Positions 18,965 to 26,795 of a DNA stretch of 64,000 nucleotides are shown one piece after another; position 1 is the stretch's first letter; every line of letters begins with the position of its first letter. The notes beneath the pieces were generated by a model, which had not been told where the DNA came from, did no database searches, and saw only the letters and a list, made by a program, of their open reading frames with translations. The translations under genes and the position numbers were made by a program. The stretch covers positions 6,138,001 through 6,202,000 of the forward strand of contig JAPFFF010000007.1 in NCBI GenBank assembly GCA_039105265.1. Reading direction: 5' to 3'. The DNA comes from Tritrichomonas musculus. Taxonomy: Eukaryota; Parabasalia; Tritrichomonadida; Tritrichomonadidae.

Positions 18965-19002
18965 TTGCGATGGAGATAAAAAAATATTTTAAGAATGAAT
19001 AT

Positions 19003-20682
19003 TTATGCCGGAGTAGTCAAATCATAGTTGCCGAGGCGAACAAGTGGTGGCATACCATTAGGCTGAACCAAAATTGATATTGATGAATCAAACAAAAGAC
19101 AAATTAGAGGAGGAGTTTCCACTGCATTTGCATATGTTTTTGCGCCTGTATCTTGGGATACATTAATTTCAAAGTTAATTGGAGACAAAGATGTAAGGCC
19201 TTGCTGATATGTATTATCTGTTTCTGTAGGAAGGCCGATGAAGAAGCTGGTTTTATCATTTGTCCAATATCCAGTTGAATATCCAAATGTCGGTTGATTA
19301 GTAGTTGAATCTCTATTACAATATGTCAAACTGTTTACTACTTCTTTATTGAACCCGCTTTGTTCACCATTCATATTCATAGCATTTTGACAGTATTCTA
19401 AGAATTCAGGGTATTCATCGGTCGTTCCGAATGGTTTTGCAGGAATGTTTCCATATCCGCCACAATTTAATTGAAATGATTTAAAGTTAGGATTTTTGAA
19501 ATATGTATGATGAGTATGCTTTACAGGAAATAGACAAAATATTGAATCAACAAATCGGGGTGTGATTGTACAGGTAGTTTTGTCATTTGGATTTTTTAGT
19601 TTATTTGTTGTTGTGTAGACGGAAAGAGTTTGCGTTGGGAAAGTAAGTGGATGAGTCGGGTCAGCATATCTTTGAACGAGGCTGGAATAAATATTATCTT
19701 CAATACCAAAACATGGTATGATAGATGAGCATTCTGTTATCGAGTAATCGACGACTTGAAAAGTCCTGTCTTCTGTCTTGAGATGAATAAAATTAATATT
19801 AACTGCATTACTTTGAGCAGCAAAAGCTGCTCCTGTTATTCTTGTAGTATCAGCCAAATTTGTTTTGCTTGTATACATAGTTATTGATTCATTTATTGGA
19901 GTAAATTCATTTGTTATTTGATCGAAAGCATATTTTGAATAAACATTTGGTTCGTGTTCAAATGTAGCTCCTGGGCCGATAGGACAACATACCATTCCAG
20001 CACAAGAAAAGAATAATCTGAGTTCTATTTTTCCTGCAAAAGCTGGGAGGTATTTAATATTAGATAGGGGTAAGAATCTTCTCAAATCTATCTTGAGATG
20101 AATTTTATATTTCTGTTCTGTCCATTTTTTACCATTTCTCTCTTTCCAATCAACAACGAATCCTGTTCTACTACCGGATTTATAATTCCATATATCTTTA
20201 TGTCTGGCCTTAGAATATACATCTGCTCTCTTTGTTGTTTCATTAGCACAACAAGCTGTTAAAAATGATTCCTCACAACCAAAATTCTGGGTATAGATGG
20301 TGATGCCATTTGCTACAATTTCATATTTCTCAACCGCATCTCTAGCATCTTTAAAGCCAAACCAAACTCTATTGAATTGATATCCGTCTGAAGTTAATGG
20401 TTCAACAGCTTTTCCAGCAGCTTCTTTAATACTAACTTCCATATCGGCTCTAATGAATCCATTATATATGTCTGCTGTATTATTGGTATTTGGAGATATA
20501 ATGGCGCTGGTATATGAACCACTAGGAACAGGAGGTGATGGGGAATACGATGTCTGAGGACTTATAGTATACTGTTTGTTGGTATCAGATAATGCTATAC
20601 AATTATCGACGATATCAAAATATGATGCTATTTGAGTACATACTTCCGCTGAAGTTCTAAGTTCAATCTCGTTGTTCAACAT
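19003..20682 (-). CDS. Major capsid protein, insert B (559 aa)
   Basis: Homologous over its full length to the 560-aa protein at 26796-28478. Shared blocks include SAEVCTQIASYFD near the N-terminus, VWFGFKDARDAVEKYEIVANG, NFGCEESFLTACCANE, DLRRFLPLSNIKYLPAFAGK and a C-terminal NGMPPxVRxGxYDLTTP. Size, beta-rich character and location beside the ATPase and penton-like genes match the double-jelly-roll major capsid protein of Polintons. The fold is inferred from context, since I cannot model it. The 3' neighbour is the 149-aa gene and the 5' neighbour the 203-aa gene (about 20 bp). Confidence 0.75.
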   Translation of the reverse strand: MLNNEIELRTSAEVCTQIASYFDIVDNCIALSDTNKQYTISPQTSYSPSPPVPSGSYTSAIISPNTNNTADIYNGFIRADMEVSIKEAAGKAVEPLTSDGYQFNRVWFGFKDARDAVEKYEIVANGITIYTQNFGCEESFLTACCANETTKRADVYSKARHKDIWNYKSGSRTGFVVDWKERNGKKWTEQKYKIHLKIDLRRFLPLSNIKYLPAFAGKIELRLFFSCAGMVCCPIGPGATFEHEPNVYSKYAFDQITNEFTPINESITMYTSKTNLADTTRITGAAFAAQSNAVNINFIHLKTEDRTFQVVDYSITECSSIIPCFGIEDNIYSSLVQRYADPTHPLTFPTQTLSVYTTTNKLKNPNDKTTCTITPRFVDSIFCLFPVKHTHHTYFKNPNFKSFQLNCGGYGNIPAKPFGTTDEYPEFLEYCQNAMNMNGEQSGFNKEVVNSLTYCNRDSTTNQPTFGYSTGYWTNDKTSFFIGLPTETDNTYQQGLTSLSPINFEINVSQDTGAKTYANAVETPPLICLLFDSSISILVQPNGMPPLVRLGNYDLTTPA

Positions 20683-20701
20683 TTATAAAAAAATAAAAAC
20701 T

Positions 20702-21313
20702 TCAAAACATATCAGAGAAAATATTATTTCTTCTTCTGCGAATGAGTTGAGGTTGAGGTTGAGGAGGAGGAGGAGGTGGTGGTGGTGGTCGTGTTGGCTC
20801 GTCCTCTGGTTCTTCTTCTATATCATTTCCGGAAGGAAAATTAGGCTCTTGAATATATTGTGGCTGAGTATATTGATTTCTTTTATATAATTCTTTATTC
20901 ATTACTTCTTTTATCATCCTCTTTTGCTCTTTCTTTTCTCGTTTACTTTTTATTTCTTCTCCCAATAATTTTAGCTGATTTAATATTTCCATATTTATCG
21001 TGGGGTCTAAAATGGCTGAATTATTTGATTGCGGCTTAGGCCTTGTGATTTTTTTTGGGAGAGATTTTGTGGGCGGCTTTATTGTAGGCTCCTCTGTCGG
21101 CTCTTCTACTTCCTGCTCTTCTACCTGTGGTTCAATAGATGATTCTTCAGTAGACGGTTCAGAAGGGGGCTTTACCAGTGGTTCCTTACGAGGCCTAACA
21201 ATATATTTTCCTTCTGTTTTGGTAGGGAACACTTCAAAATCATCATCTTCAATCCCACGTAGCCATTTATTTATCAACTGTAATCTTTTGCTTTGAGGCA
21301 CTCTTTTGCTCAT
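20702..21313 (-). CDS. Charged Polinton protein (203 aa), pair of 28496-29047
   Basis: Shares with the 183-aa protein of element A the N-terminal block SKRLxxIxKWLxGxDD followed by FEVFPTKTxxKYIVxxRK, an acidic Glu/Pro-rich middle, a block around DPTxNxEILxQLKxLGEE, the basic EKKEQRMIKEVxxK, and a basic Arg-rich tail ending in FxDM(F/M). A run of nine prolines precedes the tail here. No enzyme motif. Probably a virion assembly or DNA-associated protein; place next to the capsid gene is the only functional clue. Confidence 0.65.
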   Translation of the reverse strand: MSKRVPQSKRLQLINKWLRGIEDDDFEVFPTKTEGKYIVRPRKEPLVKPPSEPSTEESSIEPQVEEQEVEEPTEEPTIKPPTKSLPKKITRPKPQSNNSAILDPTINMEILNQLKLLGEEIKSKREKKEQKRMIKEVMNKELYKRNQYTQPQYIQEPNFPSGNDIEEEPEDEPTRPPPPPPPPPQPQPQLIRRRRNNIFSDMF

Positions 21314-21383
21314 TTATGAAATTTAAAAAATGTTTGAATATGCAGGCTTTTACACGAATTTGTTTGAGTTTTGGAGAGTTTGT

Positions 21384-22112
21384 TTACCAATCATCTTTCT
21401 CAAACTTTTCGTATGCTTCTCTGCGTCTTCTTGTGGCTTCTTGTAGATCGGCCACAAATTGTTTATCTTGTTTCCAATTTCTAGCTTTTTCAGCTGCTGA
21501 CAATTTCTTTTTGGGAGGCGATGGTTTAGGCTTTTCTTTTGGCTTTTCTTTTGGCTTTTCTTTTTGTGTTGTGGCATTTTTCTGTTTACTACTTTTAGCG
21601 GCAGTTGTATTGTTTTTATTGCTTATTTGTTTTTTCAATTGTGCTAATTGTGCCATAGCCCTTTCAAGATGCTTATTTCGTTTATGATGTATTTTAAAAC
21701 CAGATGGCTTCCTTCCATAATAAATGCGTGGGAAATGTGATTGAGCTACATTACTTCCCAAAGGATTCGGCTGTCTTTCAGCTATCGATTTTTGTAATGC
21801 GGCTTTTGCCTCTCCTTCTTTGATTCCATCTGCAGCCATCATCATTCCTTTGCCAATACCAGCTACTGCAGGGTTCCCTGTAATTGCTCCGAAAGCTTGA
21901 GCCGCTCCTCCGACAGTATTTAAGATTGGTACTTTATTTTTCGATATCCATTTTCCCGCTTTGCCAATAGCAGAATCTTCTATCCATTTACTAGCTTTAC
22001 CAACACCAGATTTAACAGAATTCCATGCACTATTTATAAATTTTCCTAAAAATCCACTAGAATTCTGGGGTGTTGAGGGTTCGACTCTATCTGTATCTTC
22101 AACTTTTTCCAT
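21384..22112 (-). CDS. Glycine/alanine-rich amphipathic protein (242 aa)
   Basis: Seen: an N-terminal half with repeated amphipathic Gly/Ala/Lys/Trp segments (KWIEDSAIGKAGKWISKNK, then GGAAQAFGAITGNPAVAGIG), then a basic, Lys/Pro-rich linker with repeated KEKPKEKPKEKPK, and a charged C-terminal helix. The same position in element A holds a shorter Gly/Ala-rich protein (29095-29550). This pattern recalls membrane-active minor capsid proteins such as adenovirus pVI, which Polintons often encode next to the ATPase, but the resemblance is compositional only. Confidence 0.6.
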   Translation of the reverse strand: MEKVEDTDRVEPSTPQNSSGFLGKFINSAWNSVKSGVGKASKWIEDSAIGKAGKWISKNKVPILNTVGGAAQAFGAITGNPAVAGIGKGMMMAADGIKEGEAKAALQKSIAERQPNPLGSNVAQSHFPRIYYGRKPSGFKIHHKRNKHLERAMAQLAQLKKQISNKNNTTAAKSSKQKNATTQKEKPKEKPKEKPKPSPPKKKLSAAEKARNWKQDKQFVADLQEATRRRREAYEKFEKDDW

Positions 22113-22168
22113 TGTTATTTAAAGTCAATAAAACTAGCTTTCAAGGACATAGTCCAAGTATGACTTCG

Positions 22169-23023
22169 TCATTCAAAGTAATATTTGTTGGCTGTTATAT
22201 TACAAATAAATTTGTCGTGAGGCTCACGATGCTGCAAATATTCCTTGACTGTTTTTTTGATATTTAGATTGTTATTCGTTTGTTGGAGCAATGATGTAAA
22301 ATCTTCTTCTGAATATCCACTATAGCATATAATATCGGTGGCCAATCTCTTTGCATTTATATGGACAAATCTAATGGTTTGGATAGCCATAATGCATGTA
22401 ATATTATAGTGCCTAGTTTTTGTTAACAGCCTGAGGAATTCAGTATTATTATGCGTCAATAAATCGCTCCCAGCACAGTCATCCAATATTATTAGAGTGT
22501 TATATGGATATGATGAAGTTTGATATTTTACCAGCTTGTTTGCTATATATACTATTCTATCATCTATTTCTTGAAGGGAGTGCTTGTTTATTAGTCTCTG
22601 CATTTCTTCATTCGTCTCTTTCATTTTTGATAATACATGCTTTACCATAGCATAATATTTTATCTTTCGCTTTAGATGTTTTTTCAAATAATCCATCAAT
22701 TCTGCTTCGTTCAAATATATGATTGGTGTCTTGACATTTTGACTCATCGCCTCTGCAGTTTTGTCCATCTTACCGCTTGTGGAACAGAATACTATCTTCT
22801 GGTAGTAGGGATACTTAAATAATCTCTCGGTAATTAAAATGTGTTTCCATATCCAATAACTTTTTCCAGCACCTGGTTTGCCTATCAAAAAATATATACC
22901 GTTCGTGCTAAATGGATAGGAAGGATGAATTGGTTTCATAAGTGCAGATTCTATTTCTTTTTGGTTTTTCCGCATGGTTTTTTGGATTAAAACTTCTACT
23001 TCTTTCATTATTTGTTTAGCCAT
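22169..23023 (-). CDS. A32/FtsK-HerA-type genome-packaging ATPase, insert B
   Basis: Pumps the genome into the capsid in related viruses. Seen: Walker A GKPGAGKSYW near residues 50-60 preceded by a beta strand (IYFLI), a Walker B strand TLIILDDCAGSD near 180, and a following helix with TKTRHYNITCIMAIQTIR typical of the sensor region of this family. 284 residues is normal. Highly similar to the 288-aa copy at 29568-30434. Lies 10 bp from the integrase gene and about 57 bp from the amphipathic protein gene, so it is part of one packed transcription-direction block. Confidence 0.9.
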   Translation of the reverse strand: MAKQIMKEVEVLIQKTMRKNQKEIESALMKPIHPSYPFSTNGIYFLIGKPGAGKSYWIWKHILITERLFKYPYYQKIVFCSTSGKMDKTAEAMSQNVKTPIIYLNEAELMDYLKKHLKRKIKYYAMVKHVLSKMKETNEEMQRLINKHSLQEIDDRIVYIANKLVKYQTSSYPYNTLIILDDCAGSDLLTHNNTEFLRLLTKTRHYNITCIMAIQTIRFVHINAKRLATDIICYSGYSEEDFTSLLQQTNNNLNIKKTVKEYLQHREPHDKFICNITANKYYFE

Positions 23024-23033
23024 TTATTGTTGG

Positions 23034-24110
23034 TTAAATCCATTTTTTAATGTTTGATGGGATATTTTTTTGTTTGCTCCAATAATCCATTTCGAGGTTT
23101 GATAATTTAGTTGGGGCTCCTTCTCGTAAATTTTTGGCTGGAATAACATCTTCTGTCCCTTCACTATATTTAATTTTATATTTATTCTTAGCTGCATCGT
23201 AGGATATAATTTTATCCACAATACCTCTCTTGCCTCCCTTTAGTGTCTGAGCAATATTTTTATTCTGTGTTTTTATCAATCTATATCCCGGCAACTTATC
23301 TATCGATTCATCTTTGGACTTAACAATAAATTGATTTCCAGCTTTCGAATCAACAATATAAGCCTCCTTGCTGACTCTATTTCTTCGCTTCGAAAATGGT
23401 TCCTTGGCTTGTATAATTCTCACCCTGTCGTTAGGCTGAAAGTCATATGGATTTATTTGTGATTTAGTATTAATATACTCTTTTTCATCTTTTTCTGTCA
23501 TTTCGTTTGGTATTTTATAGTCCAACGACCGGTGAGGGGATTTATTGTAGGAATCTATTAATCCCTTCATTTCTTGTTCTCCAATAAATCTATTCTCTCC
23601 TACCATATCTCTTATAGTTCTCATGAATCTATTTATGATGCCTAGTACATTATGATTATTGTCTTCCGTAGTATTGTATATAATATTTTTTGCCTTCATT
23701 ATTTGCAAAACATCGTTGGACAAATAGGCGGCATCCTGGTCAGAAGTAATAGAATAAACATTTGGTTCGTCTACTAAAAATTGATTTAATGCTCTAGCTA
23801 CTTCTTTTGCTCCCTTCCCTCTCATCGCATAACAAAAAGCCTTTCGGGTATTGATATTTATAAACATCAGATAATTCAAACCATCTTTTGTCTTGTCATT
23901 TATGAAAGTATCCATTTGATATCCCCCTGAGTGTTTTGAATATATATTCATAAATTTTGCCTTTGGTACTTTAACATCATGAACTATATTCTTCAAATAA
24001 TTTAATGCTGCTTCTTCTGTAAATCCATATCGTTTTGCAAGAGGAACAAATTTTGATGGTGTTTTCCATGGAAACTTTTTATATAACTCCTCTATTGTTT
24101 TGTAAGTCAT
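23034..24110 (-). CDS. Polinton rve-family integrase, insert B (358 aa)
   Basis: Retroviral-type (RNase H fold) integrase that inserts Polintons. Seen: core blocks YQMDTFI near residue 65, LMFININTRKAF, VYSITSDQDAAYL near 125, and NHNVLGIINRFMRTIRD, followed by SPHRSLDYKIPNEM, a block like the C-terminal part of rve cores. A C-terminal region with GGKRGIVDKIISYD and KYKIKYSEGTEDVIPAKNLR resembles a chromo/Tudor-like barrel, seen in many Polinton integrases. The copy at 30445-31599 is homologous throughout. Packed between ATPase (10 bp) and penton (10 bp). Confidence 0.9.
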   Translation of the reverse strand: MTYKTIEELYKKFPWKTPSKFVPLAKRYGFTEEAALNYLKNIVHDVKVPKAKFMNIYSKHSGGYQMDTFINDKTKDGLNYLMFININTRKAFCYAMRGKGAKEVARALNQFLVDEPNVYSITSDQDAAYLSNDVLQIMKAKNIIYNTTEDNNHNVLGIINRFMRTIRDMVGENRFIGEQEMKGLIDSYNKSPHRSLDYKIPNEMTEKDEKEYINTKSQINPYDFQPNDRVRIIQAKEPFSKRRNRVSKEAYIVDSKAGNQFIVKSKDESIDKLPGYRLIKTQNKNIAQTLKGGKRGIVDKIISYDAAKNKYKIKYSEGTEDVIPAKNLREGAPTKLSNLEMDYWSKQKNIPSNIKKWI

Positions 24111-24120
24111 TTAAATTTAT

Positions 24121-25062
24121 TTAAACATATAACATCTTCTTGTATGGTAAGAATATCATCTCTATAGCAAAGCTTTCACCGACTGGTAATTTAAATGGTG
24201 CTTTATATTCACGCGCAGAATATAAATCAATCCAAAATCTTTGGTCTGTTGAATTCAGCTTAAAGTATTTGATGGGGTTGAAATTAACATTCGAATTACC
24301 AATATAATAACGATTTGATTGTTCTGCTATTGATGAATAAACTTTACATGAATGTCTATCCCATACATTATCAAACGTTAAAACTTTATCATAGTACTTT
24401 AAATAAACATCTTTATTGTTTTGACTAACTCCATCACCAATATTAAATACTTCATCAAAATCTTTATTTGTTTCTTTTAATTTGAATGCTACACCATATT
24501 CATCCGCATCATTATTATTTCGTTCTGAATATATTTTTTCATGGAACCCCCTCTCATCATAATAGCCATCAGATTGTATATCTCTATTTAAAATATCAGT
24601 ATCTGACTGTACAAATATTTCATTGACGTCCTTCCACCATGTTGCTATATAGTTTTTTATTGATGTATGAATAGCATTAAAGAATCCTCTAAAATCTCCT
24701 TCTATCGACATCCAATCGATAACTTTTACATCTTTTACTTTAATATTATCTTTATACAATAATATCATATTATTTATTTTTGAAGTCGTATCATTCCCTT
24801 CCACTATATTAAAATATTTCTTTTGAAATTTTGCAATTGTGATGGTGAATTCAATTTTTCTTCTTCTCGCAATCAACCACATATTTCTTACCCCAACAAT
24901 AGATTCTCCTCTATTTGAAGTGCACCATTCTTGTGGAAAATTAAAGTAGTATCGATTTGGTTTGCTGGGGTCTTGCTCTCCATCTTCCAAAAAGTAAGCA
25001 TATTCTATAGGGATTGGTGTTTGTTCTTCAGCTGGATTGAGCGTCGGGTACATTTCAATCAT
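24121..25062 (-). CDS. Penton-like minor capsid protein, insert B (about 313 aa)
   Basis: Homologous to 31606-32607. Shared blocks include P(I/L)PIExAYFLED near the start, RYYFNFPQEW, KGESIVGVR, VSxxGDLRGFFxA, DIQSDGYYDERGFHE, WDRHSCKVYSSIxEQ, and KYFKLNSTDQRFWIDLYS near the end. The frame is open from 25119 but the homologue aligns from about the Met at 25062 (MIEMYPTL), so that start is preferred. Length and position after the integrase fit the single-jelly-roll penton protein of Polintons; the assignment rests on context. Confidence 0.7.
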   Translation of the reverse strand: MIEMYPTLNPAEEQTPIPIEYAYFLEDGEQDPSKPNRYYFNFPQEWCTSNRGESIVGVRNMWLIARRRKIEFTITIAKFQKKYFNIVEGNDTTSKINNMILLYKDNIKVKDVKVIDWMSIEGDFRGFFNAIHTSIKNYIATWWKDVNEIFVQSDTDILNRDIQSDGYYDERGFHEKIYSERNNNDADEYGVAFKLKETNKDFDEVFNIGDGVSQNNKDVYLKYYDKVLTFDNVWDRHSCKVYSSIAEQSNRYYIGNSNVNFNPIKYFKLNSTDQRFWIDLYSAREYKAPFKLPVGESFAIEMIFLPYKKMLYV

Positions 25063-25272
25063 TATAAAACAACTTCTTGATTCGAAGGGATATCTTAACG
25101 GAATCTTCAAGAAATACATTTTTTTGTGTCAAAATAATTTTTACAACGAGACGATAAAAATATGAGTTTGGAATTTTTTTGTTGCGAACTTTTTGAATTA
25201 TCGAGGTGGTTGGAGCTTTTTGAAGGCTCTGGGGGGCTTCCAAAGGCTCCAAGTGGCTGTGAAATGGGCTTA

Positions 25273-25304
25273 AGTATAGGCTTGGCGATAGCGGAGCCTA
25301 TACT
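25273..25304. repeat. Perfect 10-bp palindrome arms at right edge of insert B
   Basis: AGTATAGGCT, a 12-base GC-rich loop, then AGCCTATACT, lies 7 bp before the right 551-bp repeat. The arm begins with AGTATA, as does the AGTATATACT word at the putative right end of element A. This may be the right terminus of the inserted lineage or a hairpin. The upstream 190 bp (25063-25272) hold no gene I can support. Confidence 0.6.
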
Positions 25305-25310
25305 ATACTA

Positions 25311-25861
25311 CTTTTTTTATACTATGCAATATTTTAAGCATACATGATAATTATTAACAAGCTCATTATATTCTTTATTATATACTTGTTTCAAGTCAAT
25401 GACTACCTCTCCATTATCTTTAATAATCTTAATAGCATCTATTTTTCTTATTGGATTGCTCTTAGCTGCACAACATCCAACATCTTCATTAAGTTGTACT
25501 TCAACCTCACTAACATGTAGTATTGCTTTGATGATGTTGCTAAGAGATTCAATAGGTACTATGATGCATTTCTTTGATATAATGTTAGCTAGTAGTGCTT
25601 TGTCTTGATTAAGTAGTATTTGTGCATATGCTTCAAGTATAACATTACGTACATCTGGTTCAACTTCAACAGGTTCAGTTTGCACTCCAATGTCTCTTGT
25701 AATAACAATGTCTTCCTTGCCATCATCTCTCTTATTAATAATAATGTTGTTGTTGATGTTTGATGTAGATGATGCAGCTGCTGATGGTTCTAAAGATACA
25801 TTTGCTTGAACTCCATTGGTTGTACCCCTCTTCTTAATCATTTAGGTTGGGAAAAAATAGG
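25311..25861. repeat. 551-bp direct repeat, right copy
   Basis: Right member of the pair with 12956-13506; appears identical, including the 174-aa gene and short flanks on both sides. After it, element A gene order resumes with the 148-aa gene. Confidence 0.95.
25317..25841 (-). CDS. Conserved Polinton protein, right identical copy (174 aa)
   Basis: The protein is residue-for-residue the same as that of 12962-13486 and homologous to 17512-18036; see the left copy for its layout. This copy is followed by the element A capsid module in the normal direction. Having two identical copies flank the inserted block points to a very recent duplication by recombination, or to an assembly joint. Function unknown. 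Confidence 0.7.
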   Translation of the reverse strand: MIKKRGTTNGVQANVSLEPSAAASSTSNINNNIIINKRDDGKEDIVITRDIGVQTEPVEVEPDVRNVILEAYAQILLNQDKALLANIISKKCIIVPIESLSNIIKAILHVSEVEVQLNEDVGCCAAKSNPIRKIDAIKIIKDNGEVVIDLKQVYNKEYNELVNNYHVCLKYCIV

Positions 25862-25862
25862 C

Positions 25863-26309
25863 TTAAAGTACTAAGTCTAGCTGTTCTCCAATAAACATAT
25901 CAAATGACTCAATTTGATATTTCTGCTTGAGAGCATCGATTTTTGGTTTATGACTTGTAGGAGCAGCTGCAATGGAGTAGTTGTAGTATTTGATTCCTTG
26001 ATACTCTTGAGTGGTAGTGTTTCCATTTATGTAGAACTCTTCAAAATCTTCAGATATTTTTCTCCTTGAGTTAGGCTTAATAAATATTGAGTCAAGATCA
26101 AGTTCTTTGAGCTTATCTGGATAAAATCTGTGGCACTTGTCTTTTATCTTGATTGATACATAGAGTACTTTGCCTAAATAGCTCCATTCTCCTGCTTTCA
26201 TTGGGTACTTGTCACAAAGTATCGAGAAATTACATTGTTTAGTATTTGGAGCACATTTTGCGCGAAGTTCATTGACATAGTCATAGACGTTTCTTGTTGT
26301 CATTTTCAT
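25863..26309 (-). CDS. Conserved small Polinton protein (148 aa), element A
   Basis: Homologue of 18515-18964 in insert B: VYDYVNEL near the start, KQCNFSILCDKYP, YLGKVLYVSIKIK, RFYPDKLK, NSRRK, then YYNYSI and a C-terminal FIGEQ block. The conserved order of these blocks across the two lineages supports a real folded protein. Compact, no membrane segment. Function unknown. It is placed between the 174-aa and 144-aa genes, 21 and 24 bp away. Confidence 0.65.
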   Translation of the reverse strand: MKMTTRNVYDYVNELRAKCAPNTKQCNFSILCDKYPMKAGEWSYLGKVLYVSIKIKDKCHRFYPDKLKELDLDSIFIKPNSRRKISEDFEEFYINGNTTTQEYQGIKYYNYSIAAAPTSHKPKIDALKQKYQIESFDMFIGEQLDLVL

Positions 26310-26333
26310 CTGGATAAAAAATTCAATAAAAAA

Positions 26334-26768
26334 TTAATAGATGTTATTTTGGGTAAAGATATGTTGGGTAGGTCCATATCGAATATCTTGTTTATTATAT
26401 TCTCTTGCTCTACCTTGCATTGGTGGTTTCTCAGGCTTCTTAAGATATTTTGGTAAGAGAGGTACTGGTCTATCTTTTTCACCTATATGTCGATAAAAAC
26501 CACCATCTGTAATACTAACAGGAGGTTCACGAACAGGTTTGGTTATATGTTCTCGAGTATCTGGAAATCTAACTGGGTCCTCATGTTCAATAATCTGGGT
26601 AGGTGGTCGATTAATATATGGGTTGAAGGTTACAGAATAAGTATTAGTATTACTGAACACACCAAAATGTTGAAACTCTATGTCTTTATTTTTCATGGTA
26701 GCTTCATTATACATCATACCTTCTCTTCCAACAATCTCAGCATGTGGGCTTCTATAATCATTCGACAT
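26334..26768 (-). CDS. Conserved small Polinton protein (144 aa), element A
   Basis: Homologue of 18061-18489. Shared blocks: EIVGREGMMYNEAT-type N-terminus, FQHFGVFSNTNTYSVTFNPY, REPPVSITDGGFY, LLPKYLKKPEKP, and IRYGPTQH near the C-terminus. Proline-rich, no catalytic motif. It lies between the 148-aa and capsid genes (27 bp). A capsid-associated role is a guess from position. Confidence 0.65.
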   Translation of the reverse strand: MSNDYRSPHAEIVGREGMMYNEATMKNKDIEFQHFGVFSNTNTYSVTFNPYINRPPTQIIEHEDPVRFPDTREHITKPVREPPVSITDGGFYRHIGEKDRPVPLLPKYLKKPEKPPMQGRAREYNKQDIRYGPTQHIFTQNNIY

Positions 26769-26795
26769 TTTCTATAAAATAAAATATACATCTTT

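Larger units (their letters stand above)
13507..25310 (-). mobile_element. Insert B: partial Polinton of a second lineage inside element A
   Basis: This 11.8 kb block lies between two direct 551 bp copies of element A sequence. It starts with a 2.7 kb minisatellite, then a GIY-YIG-type gene. After these come diverged counterparts of element A genes: basic protein, 174-aa protein, two small proteins, capsid, two accessory proteins, ATPase, integrase and penton. No polymerase or protease gene is present, so it is a part-element carrying the morphogenesis and integration half. Reading frames are open. The protein differences from element A show a separate lineage, not a recent duplicate, while the identical flanks suggest it arrived recently. 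Confidence 0.8.
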
